50,095 nt of DNA from an uncultured Clostridiaceae bacterium (GCA_947167695.1 CAMVIX010000005.1:1-50095); one strand, 5' to 3'. Shown: positions 17,406 through 26,961, counted from the first letter of the stretch. Translations and numbers: made by a program. Notes: generated by a model from the letters alone, not told the origin.

Positions 17406-20033
17406 ATGAAAAAAAAGAAGAATCAAGTTATTGCAAATGAAAGTAACTTAGAAAAAACGAAGAAATACAATAGTAAAAAAATGAGCAAAAAAGAAAGAAA
17501 AGCTAAAAAGAAACATCGTAAGTTAAGAATATTTATAAAAATAGTCTTAATACTTATGGTTCTTATGCTTTTAATAGGAGCAGGAATCGTTGCCGGAATA
17601 GTTTCAGGCTGGTTTGGGGATGACTTTAAACTAGCAGAAGATGATTTGAAAGTAAGTCACCTTAATACAGAAATATATGATAGAGATGGAAAATTAATAG
17701 CCACTCTTAATGGTGACGAAAGCAGAAAATGGATAGACTATGGAGATATGGCAGAATACTTACCTACTGCATTTGTTTCAATAGAAGATGAAAGATTTTT
17801 CGAGCACCAAGGTGTTGATATAAAAAGAACACTTGCGGCAACGGTAAAATTTGCTTTAAGTAAAATTGGTATAGGTTCATCAGATTATGGTGGAAGTACA
17901 ATAACACAACAGCTAGTAAAGAACTTGACTAAAGAAGATGAAAGAGAAGCAACAAGAAAAATAAAAGAAATGGCAAGAGCTGTCAATTTAGAGAAAACTT
18001 TTTCAAAAGAGCAGATACTAGAATTATATTTAAACTTAATCTTTTTAGGTGGTCAGTCTTATGGCGTTGAAATGGGTTCACAATATTATTTCAGCAAAAG
18101 TGCTAGTGAGCTCAGCCTAGCAGAGTGTGCATATTTAGCAGGTATAAATAATTCACCAAATTACTATGACCCATTTAGTGAAGAAGAAAGCGATATTACA
18201 ATCGTAAAAAATAGGACAAAAACTGTTTTGGCAAAAATGAATGAACTTGGAAAAATTAAGACACAAGAAGAATACAATGCAGCTATTGCAGCGGTGGATG
18301 CAGGGCTTGAATTTAAAAAAGGTGGGGCAATCCCAAATGTATATTCGTACCACACAGATGCAGCAATAGACCAAATATTAGCACAGCTATCAGAAGAAAA
18401 TCCTGATTGGTCAGAGACACGTGTTAAACAATATCTTTATGGTGGCGGACTTAGAATATATACTACTCAAAATAGTTGGGTACAAGGAATACTGGAAGAT
18501 GTAGTTTCAGATCCAATTTTTCAAAAAGAATCTGAAAATGTTGAAGGTGATGTTACACAGGCTGCAATGGTAATAATAGACCACAAAACCGGCCAAGTAG
18601 CAGCTACAGTTGGAGGAACTGGAGAAAAAACCGTATCAAGAGGATTTAATTTTGCAACAATGCAACCAAGACAGACGGGATCTGCAATGAAGCCAATCTC
18701 AGTAATTGCACCAGCTGTACAAAATGGTATAATTACAGCAGGTTCAGTATATGATGATGTGCCTACGAAAATTGGAAACTACAGCTACGGATGGCCAGTA
18801 AATTATGACTACACATATCCAGGACTTACTACTGTGAGATATCAAATTCAAGTATCTCATAATATCGTACCATGTCTAATTTTAAATGAAATGGGAATTG
18901 ATAAATCAATTGAGTATTTAAAGAGTTGCGGAGTTACATCACTAGTAGAGGATGCTGATAGCGAGTATAATGATTTAGGATTAGCACAGCTAGCCTTAGG
19001 TGGCTTAACAAAAGGAATAACTCCACTTCAAGTAGCAGGAGCATATGCAGCTATTGCAAATGATGGAGAATACATTTCTCCTACCTTCTATACAAAAGTT
19101 GAAGATTCAAATGGAAAGATAATTCTTGAGCCTAAACAAGAAAAGAGAAGAGTATTGTCAGAAGAAAATGCATATATAGTAAAAAATATACTAACACAGC
19201 CAGTAATAGCAGGTACAGCAACAATGTGTAGTATTTCTGGTATGGATGTAGGAGCAAAAACTGGAACAACTAGTGATGACTATGATAGATGGCTTTGTGG
19301 TTTCACACCATATTTTACAGCTGCAACTTGGTTTGGATATAGACAAAATGAAAGTGTAGTTGGATATTGGCAAAACCCTGCAGGACAAATTTGGGCTAGA
19401 ACAATGCAAAGAGCTCATGATGGATTACCAAGTGCAAGGTTTGAAAAACCAGCCAATATTACATATGCTACAATATGCAAATGCTCTGGACTTTTGGCAA
19501 CTGAACTATGTGAACAAGACCAGAGAGGAAGCCAAGTATATACAGAAGTATATGTTAAAGGCACAACACCAACAAAAAGATGTAACTGCCATGTAAAAAT
19601 GTTAGCGCATCAAGTAGAAGGCGGAACATATGTTATTGCAAACGAGTATTGCCCTGATGCAAAAGAGCTTGTATTTATAACAAGACAAAATGCTAATTCG
19701 GATGAATGGTGGAAAGCAGAAGACTCAAAACTAATGGCACCAGTGCAAAAATGCAAAGTACACTTAAAGCCAACACCAACACCAACACCAAAACCAAAAG
19801 CAACACCAACACCAAAAGTATCACCTGGTAAAAACAATACGGTAAGCAATAATACAACTACAAATAATATTAATACAAATACAGTATCGAATACTATAAT
19901 AAATACAACAACAAATGATACTACAAACAGCACAACAAATAAGATTACAACACCAACTGCATCAACACCACCGCCAAAAAATACAAACTCGCCAACTCCA
20001 AGTGCTGCAACAGACAAGACTAATACTGAATAA
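17406..20033 (+). CDS. pbpA: Class A penicillin-binding protein (PBP1A-type)
   Basis: 875-aa bifunctional peptidoglycan synthase. A very basic cytoplasmic N-terminus and one TM helix (about residues 40-66) precede a GT51 glycosyltransferase domain with EDERFFEHQG (about 127) and GGSTITQQLVKNL. The transpeptidase domain follows: SAMK (Ser426, Lys429), SHN and KTGTT (Lys618). Downstream is a Cys-containing segment (CKCSG, CNCH). The tail is Pro/Thr/Asn-rich low-complexity sequence (PTPTPKPKATPTPK), probably wall-spanning. It heads an envelope gene run with the FemAB-like and alr genes. The gene symbol is by family only. Confidence 0.92.
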   Translation: MKKKKNQVIANESNLEKTKKYNSKKMSKKERKAKKKHRKLRIFIKIVLILMVLMLLIGAGIVAGIVSGWFGDDFKLAEDDLKVSHLNTEIYDRDGKLIATLNGDESRKWIDYGDMAEYLPTAFVSIEDERFFEHQGVDIKRTLAATVKFALSKIGIGSSDYGGSTITQQLVKNLTKEDEREATRKIKEMARAVNLEKTFSKEQILELYLNLIFLGGQSYGVEMGSQYYFSKSASELSLAECAYLAGINNSPNYYDPFSEEESDITIVKNRTKTVLAKMNELGKIKTQEEYNAAIAAVDAGLEFKKGGAIPNVYSYHTDAAIDQILAQLSEENPDWSETRVKQYLYGGGLRIYTTQNSWVQGILEDVVSDPIFQKESENVEGDVTQAAMVIIDHKTGQVAATVGGTGEKTVSRGFNFATMQPRQTGSAMKPISVIAPAVQNGIITAGSVYDDVPTKIGNYSYGWPVNYDYTYPGLTTVRYQIQVSHNIVPCLILNEMGIDKSIEYLKSCGVTSLVEDADSEYNDLGLAQLALGGLTKGITPLQVAGAYAAIANDGEYISPTFYTKVEDSNGKIILEPKQEKRRVLSEENAYIVKNILTQPVIAGTATMCSISGMDVGAKTGTTSDDYDRWLCGFTPYFTAATWFGYRQNESVVGYWQNPAGQIWARTMQRAHDGLPSARFEKPANITYATICKCSGLLATELCEQDQRGSQVYTEVYVKGTTPTKRCNCHVKMLAHQVEGGTYVIANEYCPDAKELVFITRQNANSDEWWKAEDSKLMAPVQKCKVHLKPTPTPTPKPKATPTPKVSPGKNNTVSNNTTTNNINTNTVSNTIINTTTNDTTNSTTNKITTPTASTPPPKNTNSPTPSAATDKTNTE

Positions 20034-20043
20034 AGGAGAAATT

Positions 20044-21099
20044 ATGGAATTTTTAACAAGTGAAAAAAGAAAAGAATATGAAGAATTTTTAAACACTCAC
20101 GAAAGATGTAACTTTCAGCAGTCTTTAGAATGGGGCAAGGTAAAAGAAAGCTGGAGAAATGAGGTTGTACTTTCAACAGATGAAACTGGTAAAATTATTG
20201 GGTCTATAAGTGTGCTTATTAGAAAAATACCAATTTTCGGAAACCTAATGTATTCATCTAGAGGCCCAGTTTGCGATATCCATAATAAACAAGTTATATC
20301 AGATTTAACAAAAGGCTTACGAGAACTTGCAAAAAAAGAAAAAGCATTTGTCCTAAAAATAGAGCCTGATATAAAAAGTGATGACAAAGAATTTAGAAAA
20401 ATAGCTGAAGAGGCTGGTTTTAAAATAAAAGATGATGCAAAAAACTTTGCAGATGAAATTCAACCAAGGTATGTATTTAGGTTAGACCTTAAAGGAAGAA
20501 CAGAAGAGCAAATATTTGAAAATTTTCATTCAAAAACAAGATATAATATAAGACTCGCAAGTAAAAAAGGCGTAGAAATAAAAGTAGGAAATAGAGATGA
20601 TTTAAAGCAGTTTCACAAGATAATGATAGAAACTGGCGCAAGAGATGGGTTTGTAATAAGGCCACTTTCATATTTTGAAACAATGTTTGACCATTTAGCA
20701 CCAAATCATATGAAACTTCTTATGGCATATCATGATGGACAAGCTATTGCAGGTATTATACTTATTATGTATGGCAATAAAACATGGTATTTATATGGAG
20801 CAAGTAGTAACTCTCATAGAAATTTAATGCCAAATTATCTATTGCAATGGGAAGGAATAAAATCTGCAATTAGTGATGGACATGATATGTATGATTTCCG
20901 TGGAGTATCTGGTGTGGTAGATGAATCTCATCCACAATATGGACTATACCGATTTAAAAAAGGATTTGGAGCAGAATTTACTGAATTTATAGGAGAGCTT
21001 TATATACCGTTTAAACCATTTGTGTATAAACTGTATAAAATATCAGAAAAAATTTATAAAGATATCGTACTTTCAGATAGAAGAGCTAAAAACCAATAA
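20044..21099 (+). CDS. FemAB-family peptidoglycan bridge aminoacyltransferase
   Basis: 351 aa. Two tandem GNAT-like folds typical of FemA/FemX (motifs SLEWGKVKE near the N-terminus, KTRYNIRLASKKGV about residue 175, YDFRGVSG about 285). These enzymes add amino acids from aminoacyl-tRNA to the lipid II stem peptide. The residue added cannot be predicted. ATG 20044 follows AAAGGAG; an open frame extending upstream into the PBP gene is not used. It lies between a PBP gene and alr, consistent with wall synthesis. Confidence 0.85.
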   Translation: MEFLTSEKRKEYEEFLNTHERCNFQQSLEWGKVKESWRNEVVLSTDETGKIIGSISVLIRKIPIFGNLMYSSRGPVCDIHNKQVISDLTKGLRELAKKEKAFVLKIEPDIKSDDKEFRKIAEEAGFKIKDDAKNFADEIQPRYVFRLDLKGRTEEQIFENFHSKTRYNIRLASKKGVEIKVGNRDDLKQFHKIMIETGARDGFVIRPLSYFETMFDHLAPNHMKLLMAYHDGQAIAGIILIMYGNKTWYLYGASSNSHRNLMPNYLLQWEGIKSAISDGHDMYDFRGVSGVVDESHPQYGLYRFKKGFGAEFTEFIGELYIPFKPFVYKLYKISEKIYKDIVLSDRRAKNQ

Positions 21100-21114
21100 T
21101 TAAAGGAGAATATT

Positions 21115-22194
21115 TTGAAAGCACTTATAATAGAAAAAGAAGATTTAATTCATAATATAAAGAAAATAAAAGAAGCAGGCAAAGAAAACTATGAAATAAT
21201 TGCTGTAGTTAAGGCAAATGGATATGGTTTGGGTTTAATAGAATTTTCTAAAATATTAGTAGAGCAGGGAATAAAAAATTTGGCTGTTTCTACAGTAGAA
21301 GAAGCATTAGAACTAAAAAAAACAAACCTAGAAGCGAATATACTGCTTCTTTCTTCGGTATGTGATGCAGAAGAAGTAAAAGAGCTTGTAGACAATGGAA
21401 TTATTTTAACGGTTGGCTCAAAGACTGCAGCAGAAATTGCAAATGAATTAAATGCAAGAGTTCACATAAAAATTGATACAGGTTTTGGCAGATATGGCTT
21501 TGTATACAACCATGAAAAAGAGATTTTAGATGCATATAAAAACTATCCAAATCTAAAAATAGAAGGAACTTTTTCGCATTTTTCTCAGAGTTATGCAAAA
21601 AATGATAAATATACAAAATTGCAATTTGATAGATTTATCAAAGTTACAGAGATGCTTAAAACAAATGGCATAGATGCAGGAATGCTACATATATGTAATT
21701 CCTCAGCTTTCTTAAAATATCCATATATGCATCTAAATGCGGCAAGAATCGGATCTGCCTTTTTAGGAAGAATCCTTGTGGAAAATAATCTAGGTTTAAA
21801 GAAAATTGCCAAATTAGAAACAAAAATAACAGAAATAAAAACCTTACCAAAAGGGTATAATATAGGTTATTCATGCACGGAAAAAACAAAAAGAGAAACT
21901 AAAGTAGCAATTGTTCCAGTAGGTTATGGGGATGGTTTTAGTATGTCTGCCTCAAATGATATGTTTAGAGTTGTAGACAGATTAAGAGAAGTAAAAACTG
22001 CATTAATAAATTTGACTAAAAAAGGAAAAATTACAGTAGAAGTAGATAATGCAGCATGCAAAGTCCTCGGGCAAATTGGAATGTGCCATACAGCAATTGA
22101 TGTAACAGATGTAAATGCTAAAATAGGAAGCAAAGTTGTTATGAATGTAAATCCAATATTCATTCAAAGCTCTGTAAGAAGGGAGTATAGGTAA
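21115..22194 (+). CDS. alr: Alanine racemase
   Basis: 359 aa PLP enzyme of fold type III making D-Ala for peptidoglycan. PLP lysine Lys33 is in AVVKANGYGLG. The catalytic Tyr region is GYNIGYSCTEKT, and VPVGYGDG is present. It uses a TTG start behind AAAGGAG. Its stop codon directly abuts the ATG of the next gene, so the two are translationally coupled. Confidence 0.93.
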   Translation: MKALIIEKEDLIHNIKKIKEAGKENYEIIAVVKANGYGLGLIEFSKILVEQGIKNLAVSTVEEALELKKTNLEANILLLSSVCDAEEVKELVDNGIILTVGSKTAAEIANELNARVHIKIDTGFGRYGFVYNHEKEILDAYKNYPNLKIEGTFSHFSQSYAKNDKYTKLQFDRFIKVTEMLKTNGIDAGMLHICNSSAFLKYPYMHLNAARIGSAFLGRILVENNLGLKKIAKLETKITEIKTLPKGYNIGYSCTEKTKRETKVAIVPVGYGDGFSMSASNDMFRVVDRLREVKTALINLTKKGKITVEVDNAACKVLGQIGMCHTAIDVTDVNAKIGSKVVMNVNPIFIQSSVRREYR

Positions 22195-23019
22195 ATGGAG
22201 GAAAATAATTTAAAAAAGATACCATTTTTTACTAGAGCTAAATGGGCAATATTTAATTTAGAGAATTACGATTTTTTTGCAATAGAAAAAGCAAAAGTAA
22301 CATTTGCATATTTCATAAAAATTATTATAATTTTTTCATTATTAACAGCAATTGGCATTACATACAAGTTTGCAACCACGGACTTTTCTACTATACCAGA
22401 ACTTAAAGGATATTTGACCACAGAGACCATAAAATATATAGAACAAGTACCAAAGGGACAACTTTATGCTATATTTTACAGTATTTCAACTATATATCTT
22501 TTTGCAATATATTTTGTTATGATTGCACTAGATATTTTAATGCTTTCTGTTCTTGGTTTCATTACTTCAAGAATCGCAAAGGTACTACTTAGACATTCTG
22601 CAATAATAAACATATCTGTATATGCATTAACACTACCTGTTTTATTAAAAGCAATATATATTTTGGTAAACAGTTTTACAGGCTTTGAAATAAAGTATTT
22701 TGAAATTATGTATAATGCAGTTGCTTATATTTATTTGGTTACTGCAATATTAATGATAAAATCTGAAATGATAAAGCAGGAAATAGAACTTACAAAACTT
22801 GAAGAAGAACAACAGAAAGTTCGAGAGGAATTAGAAAGAGAACAGGAAGAAGAAAGACAAAAAGAAGAACAAAAGAGAAAAGAAAAAGAGGAAGAAAAAA
22901 AGAAAAAAGATAATGAAGAAAAACATAAAAAGAATAAGGGAGATTCACCGGAAGGTTCAATGGCAATAACTATGAATGATGAATGTGAGGGCGATACAAG
23001 AACCACTAGGAGAGTATAA
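22195..23019 (+). CDS. DUF1189 membrane protein with charged C-terminal tail
   Basis: 274 aa. The start resembles DUF1189 (KKIPFFTRAKWAIFNLE...YDFF). Four to five hydrophobic segments are visible (about residues 38-55, 88-110, 115-128, 133-160, 172-185), followed by a Glu/Lys/Arg-rich coiled-coil tail (about 190-250). The role of DUF1189 is unknown. It sits between alr and ftsH without an internal terminator. Confidence 0.75.
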   Translation: MEENNLKKIPFFTRAKWAIFNLENYDFFAIEKAKVTFAYFIKIIIIFSLLTAIGITYKFATTDFSTIPELKGYLTTETIKYIEQVPKGQLYAIFYSISTIYLFAIYFVMIALDILMLSVLGFITSRIAKVLLRHSAIINISVYALTLPVLLKAIYILVNSFTGFEIKYFEIMYNAVAYIYLVTAILMIKSEMIKQEIELTKLEEEQQKVREELEREQEEERQKEEQKRKEKEEEKKKKDNEEKHKKNKGDSPEGSMAITMNDECEGDTRTTRRV

Positions 23020-23039
23020 TAATTTTTAAGGAGGAACTC

Positions 23040-24830
23040 ATGAAAGACAAACCAAATAAAGACAAGCTATATTATGGAATATTAATTACTGTGGCAATAT
23101 TTGTTGTAGCTACAGTAGCTGCTATATTTATAATACAATCAAATAGCAAAGAAGATGATAAAACTTTAGCATATACAGATCTTATAGAAAAAGTCGCAAA
23201 TAAGGAAGTAGAAAAAATAGAGATGACAGTTGGAAGCACATCTGTAAAGGTAACATTAAAAGGAATGGAAGAGGGAGAAGAAAAAACGTCTATTGTACCA
23301 AGTACCCAAGCTTTTGTTGAACTAATTCAAGAAGAAAAATTAAATGGCAACGACATAGAGCTAGTACAGAAACCAGGAAGTGTTGTTTTAAAAATTTTTG
23401 ATACGCTTTTCTCACTTATCCCTACATTTATGATTGTAGCATTATTTATTTTAGTGTTTAAAATGCAAGGATTAGGAGATAAAGGAAAAGTTTACGGTGG
23501 AGATGAAAACTTAAATACAGGTGTTACATTTAAAGATGTAGCTGGGTTAGACGAAGAAAAGGCTGAACTCATAGAGGTTGTAGACTTTTTGAAAAAGCCT
23601 GAAAAATTTATAAAAATGGGTGCAAAAATTCCAAGAGGAATTTTGTTATATGGAAAGCCAGGTACAGGTAAGACCCTTATTGCTAAAGCTATAGCTGGAG
23701 AAGCGGGAGTTCCATTTATAAGTATGAGTGGTTCGGAATTTATTGAAATGTTTGCAGGACTTGGAGCATCAAGAGTTAGAAAATTATTTGAAAAGGCAAA
23801 GAAAATATCTCCTTGTATAGTTTTCATAGATGAAATAGATGCTATAGGTTCTAGAAGAACAAGTAATAGTGGTGGAGAATCTGAAAATAATCAAACTTTA
23901 AACCAGCTATTAGTTGAAATGGATGGCTTTGAAAGTAATGAAACAGTTATAGTCTTAGCCGCAACCAACAGACCAGAAATGCTTGACAAGGCACTTCTAA
24001 GGCCAGGAAGATTTGATAGACAAATTACAATTGCAGCTCCGGATTTAAATGGAAGAAAAGCGATTTTAGAGACACACGCAAAAGATAAGAAATTTGCAGA
24101 TGATATTGATTTAAAAGACATTGCAGGAGACACTGCAGGTTTTACTGGTGCTGAACTTGCAAATATATTAAACGAGGCTGCAATAATTGCTACAATAAAA
24201 GGACACGAAGCTATTACAAAACAGGATTTAGATGATGCTGTAAAGAAAGTAACTGTAGGTCTTGAAAAGCATAGCAGAGTAATATCAGATAAAGACAAGA
24301 AATTAACAGCATATCATGAAGCTGGACATGCAATAGTAAGTAAGTTCTTACCAACACAACAGGATGTAAAAGAAGTTTCAATCATACCAAGAGGTGTTGC
24401 TGGTGGATATACAATGTATAAAACAAACGAAGACAAATATTATATTTCAAAAACTGAAATGAAGGAAAAGCTGGTAGCATTGCTTGGAGGACGTGCTGCT
24501 GAAAAGATTGCTTTAAATGATATATCAACAGGAGCAAGTAATGATATAGAAGTAGCAACAGAAATTGCAACAGATATGGTAACATATTATGGAATGAGTG
24601 ATGTAATTGGACCGATTACATTAAAACCTAAAGATGCATATGAGCAAAGAATATATGGAGAGAACATAGATGCTGCAATAGGGGCAGAGGTTAAAAACTT
24701 AATAGATAATGCATACAAGGAGGCACAAGAAATAATTTTAGCGCATATGGATAAGCTACATAGTGTAGCAGGTGCACTTCTTGAAAAAGAAATTATTTCA
24801 GCAGAAGAATTTGACGAGTTTTTTAAATAG
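23040..24830 (+). CDS. ftsH: ATP-dependent zinc metalloprotease FtsH
   Basis: 596-aa membrane AAA+ protease that degrades misfolded and short-lived membrane proteins. Two TM helices (about residues 12-32 and 120-140) flank an extracytoplasmic domain. Walker A is GKPGTGKT (about 205-212), Walker B FIDEIDAIG, and the second region of homology contains ATNRPE. Zinc motif HEAGH is at 426-430. The pore segment reads EMFAGLGASRVRKLF where EMFVGVGASRVRDLF is usual; the aromatic Phe is kept. A Shine-Dalgarno AAGGAGG precedes the ATG. Confidence 0.96.
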   Translation: MKDKPNKDKLYYGILITVAIFVVATVAAIFIIQSNSKEDDKTLAYTDLIEKVANKEVEKIEMTVGSTSVKVTLKGMEEGEEKTSIVPSTQAFVELIQEEKLNGNDIELVQKPGSVVLKIFDTLFSLIPTFMIVALFILVFKMQGLGDKGKVYGGDENLNTGVTFKDVAGLDEEKAELIEVVDFLKKPEKFIKMGAKIPRGILLYGKPGTGKTLIAKAIAGEAGVPFISMSGSEFIEMFAGLGASRVRKLFEKAKKISPCIVFIDEIDAIGSRRTSNSGGESENNQTLNQLLVEMDGFESNETVIVLAATNRPEMLDKALLRPGRFDRQITIAAPDLNGRKAILETHAKDKKFADDIDLKDIAGDTAGFTGAELANILNEAAIIATIKGHEAITKQDLDDAVKKVTVGLEKHSRVISDKDKKLTAYHEAGHAIVSKFLPTQQDVKEVSIIPRGVAGGYTMYKTNEDKYYISKTEMKEKLVALLGGRAAEKIALNDISTGASNDIEVATEIATDMVTYYGMSDVIGPITLKPKDAYEQRIYGENIDAAIGAEVKNLIDNAYKEAQEIILAHMDKLHSVAGALLEKEIISAEEFDEFFK

Positions 24831-24915
24831 TGGTATAATTAATTAATCATTCGTCAGTGCAACGAATTAAACAAGTGCACTAGCTTTAGGTTTCTTCCTA
24901 AATTAAGGAGGGAAA

Positions 24916-25212
24916 ATGAATTACAGTAAGTCGGCATCCTACTGGTGGGCAAACAGACTTGAAGGTGTTAGTCGGAAGGCAAAGTACGATTTTGCGCGTA
25001 GGCTTAGAGAAGAAGTTGAATATGTAATCATTGAATATGGACATTGCAAACTTTCTACTGAGCCAAAAGCGGAAAGCTTACTTCAGAAAATTCTTGTGGA
25101 ATGTGGAATTCCGCTTGACAAGGCTCCTTTCGGCATTCGCATGGAAATCTGGGAAAACCGTATTTGGGTATTCCACAATGGTGGAAGACGAGAAACTGTA
25201 TTCGAAATTTAA
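24916..25212 (+). CDS. Small protein of unknown function with atypical codon use
   Basis: 98 aa, not recognised. It starts behind AAGGAGGG and is rich in Trp/Arg/Glu (SYWWANRLEGVSRKAK...). No signal peptide, TM helix or cysteine cluster is seen. Codon use differs from the neighbours: CGT, CGC and CGG Arg codons and many C-ending codons. It has the only in-frame CGG in the window that must be read as Arg (codon 20, 24973-24975). If CGG shifts +1 here too, the product ends 17 codons later. It has its own AT-rich upstream region with small hairpins and a strong terminator. This suggests recent acquisition or a decayed gene. Confidence 0.55.
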   Translation: MNYSKSASYWWANRLEGVSRKAKYDFARRLREEVEYVIIEYGHCKLSTEPKAESLLQKILVECGIPLDKAPFGIRMEIWENRIWVFHNGGRRETVFEI

Positions 25213-25220
25213 ACAAAAGT

Positions 25221-25262
25221 AAGCCACGGGGGCACATCTTGCGAGGAGTGTCCCCGTGGCTT
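25221..25262. terminator. Strong hairpin terminator
   Basis: AAGCCACGGGGGCAC pairs with GTGTCCCCGTGGCTT, closing on a CATCTTGCGAGGA loop. It directly follows the small unknown gene. Confidence 0.7.
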
Positions 25263-25276
25263 ATCTGTTATTCTAG

Positions 25277-25395
25277 TATAGGAAAAATCGCACCTTTTAT
25301 GGAGCACCTAAGTAGCTCCGCTACGAATTATATTGCAAACGTTGTAGCGGAGAACAAGCAAAGCGCGTTCTCCATAAAGTGGCGAAGCCACTTTT
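25277..25395. repeat. Dispersed structured repeat, copy B of three
   Basis: About 119 nt, almost identical to the copies at 4323 and 36197. The first hairpin differs (GGAGC-ACCTAAGTA-GCTCC instead of GGAGCAC-AAA-GTGCTCC) but still folds, which suggests that structure is maintained. It lies between two convergent genes. Confidence 0.8.
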
Positions 25396-25404
25396 ATTCT
25401 TTAT

Positions 25405-26247
25405 TTAGAGCAAATTAAAATAATCAGGAAAGTCAATTTTAAATTCCATATCATTTAAATAATTAAGCAGATTTTTTTCAGAAAGTTTAAATTTCAAATT
25501 ATAGGCACACAAAGCTTGAGCTTTTAGTTTAAACTTTTTATTAATAGCATTAATACCATATTTTCCATCCCCCAAAATAGGATGACCAATATGTGCTAGA
25601 TGAGCACGAATTTGATGAGTTCTACCAGTTTTTAGTTCAATATCAAGCAAAGACAAATCCTTTTCCATACTATATTTTAAAACTTTATAACAAGTAGTAA
25701 TGTTTAAATAACCTTTTTGGGGAACATCTGAAATATATACGGTACTCTTTTTTGAATCCTTAAAAAGATAGCTATTAAGCGTATCTATTGTTTTAGGCAT
25801 AGAGCCTAAAACAATACAAGCATAATGCTTAACAATCTCATGTTTTTTAAAACAATCTAATATTATATTCAGGCTTTCTGAATTTTTTGCAAAAACTATA
25901 AGCCCCTGAGTGTTTCTATCTAATCTATGACAAGGCTCAACATATGAATATGTTTTTTTCAGAAAATCATCTAAAACAGTTACTTCAATTCCAGTAGGCT
26001 TGTTTATAATTAAAATATTATCATCTTCATAAACAATTGGTATATTAGGCTTATCCTGAATAAAAACTACAACTTCATCTCCTGTATGCAGTAAAATATC
26101 TTCATGAACACGTTTGCCATTTATTCTAATGTCTTTTTTACGAAGAAGTTTGTAAAATACAGAAATAGGAACATACTCAAAACAATTCATAAAAAACGAA
26201 CTTAGTTTCTTATTATCAAATTTTTTATCAACAATTAAAGTTTTCAT
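25405..26247 (-). CDS. RluA-family RNA pseudouridine synthase
   Basis: 280 aa. An N-terminal S4-like RNA-binding region (KDIRINGKRVHED, about residues 38-50) precedes the RluA catalytic core with the Asp in HRLDRNTQGL (about 105-114) and GRTHQIRAHLAHIGHPILGD. It isomerises uridines in rRNA or tRNA; which site is unknown. ATG 26247 is chosen over 26283 because the upstream extension overlaps the -35 box. No Shine-Dalgarno is visible, so the transcript may be leaderless. Confidence 0.88.
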   Translation of the reverse strand: MKTLIVDKKFDNKKLSSFFMNCFEYVPISVFYKLLRKKDIRINGKRVHEDILLHTGDEVVVFIQDKPNIPIVYEDDNILIINKPTGIEVTVLDDFLKKTYSYVEPCHRLDRNTQGLIVFAKNSESLNIILDCFKKHEIVKHYACIVLGSMPKTIDTLNSYLFKDSKKSTVYISDVPQKGYLNITTCYKVLKYSMEKDLSLLDIELKTGRTHQIRAHLAHIGHPILGDGKYGINAINKKFKLKAQALCAYNLKFKLSEKNLLNYLNDMEFKIDFPDYFNLL

Positions 26248-26254
26248 AACAAAA

Positions 26255-26283
26255 ATTATACAAAAAAAATAATTTTTTTTCAA
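26255..26283 (-). promoter_or_regulatory. Promoter giving a probable leaderless transcript
   Basis: On the reverse strand TTGAAA (26283-26278), 17-bp spacer and TATAAT (26260-26255). Only 7 nt separate the -10 box from the ATG at 26247, so the mRNA would begin at or next to the start codon. Confidence 0.55.
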
Positions 26284-26360
26284 GGAAAGAAAAGCTTTTT
26301 TGTATATTTTTTTTTATAGTGTAAAAAATAATTTAGAAATATTTTGGAGGAAATTATATA

Positions 26361-26961
26361 ATGAAAACTACCATAATTTTTTTGGCTTGTTTGCTATTAC
26401 TTACAGGCTGTAGTAGTAAGAATGAAACATCTAACTATTCATCTGAAAGAACAATATACGAAGTTAACAATATAACTAATTACAGTTCAAAAGAAAATTC
26501 GAACACAGTACAGGAATTATTTGTTTATAAAACTACCATTTTAACAAAAACCGATGAAAGACAAAACAATGTAAAGCTAGCGTGTAGTCAGTTAAACAAT
26601 ACGATTGTTGCTTCAGGTGAGACATTTTCCTTTTGTGATACACTACGGGCCTGCTAAACCAGAAAACGGATATAAAAAAGCAGACACATTTGATGCAGAT
26701 GGAGATATTTACCAAGAATATGGAGGAGGAAAATGCCAAGTAAGTAGTACACTTTATAACGCAGTAAAAGATATTCCAGGAATCGAAATAATAGAAAGGC
26801 ACGAGCACAGTAACGATGTACCATATGTCCCAGAAGGGCTAGATGCTGCAGTTGCTTATGGTAGTGTGGATTTTAGATTTAAGAATAATAACACATATTC
26901 TATTAAAATACTTGCAACAGCAACAGAAGATGAAGTTATAATTAGAATCATGCGAGTTTAG
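26361..26961 (+). CDS. VanW-like lipoprotein, joined by a +1 shift at CGG
   Basis: A lipoprotein signal (LLLLTGC, Cys17) precedes a VanW-family domain. The 0 frame runs to codon 95 (GETFSFCDTL), then CGG (26646). Reading CGGG as Gly96 gives TLGPAKPENGYKKA, the usual VanW pattern, and continues to 26961, total about 199 aa. GGGKCQVSSTLYNA and ERHEHSNDVPYVP are typical VanW segments in the second part. The 0 frame stops two codons after CGG. VanW proteins are surface or envelope proteins of unresolved function. The gene lies upstream of a D,D-carboxypeptidase gene. Confidence 0.88.
26646..26649 (+). other. CGG +1 frameshift site in the VanW-like gene (CGGG = Gly96)
   Basis: Context CTA-CGGG-CCT, restoring Leu-Gly-Pro. 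This is the only example with G as fourth base. The 0 frame is CGG GCC TGC TAA. Confidence 0.88.

Noticed and set aside
24840..24915. Riboswitch upstream of the small unknown gene
   Set aside because: Two small hairpins (AGTGCA/TGCACT and TTTAGG/CCTAAA) are visible but no known riboswitch core could be recognised.
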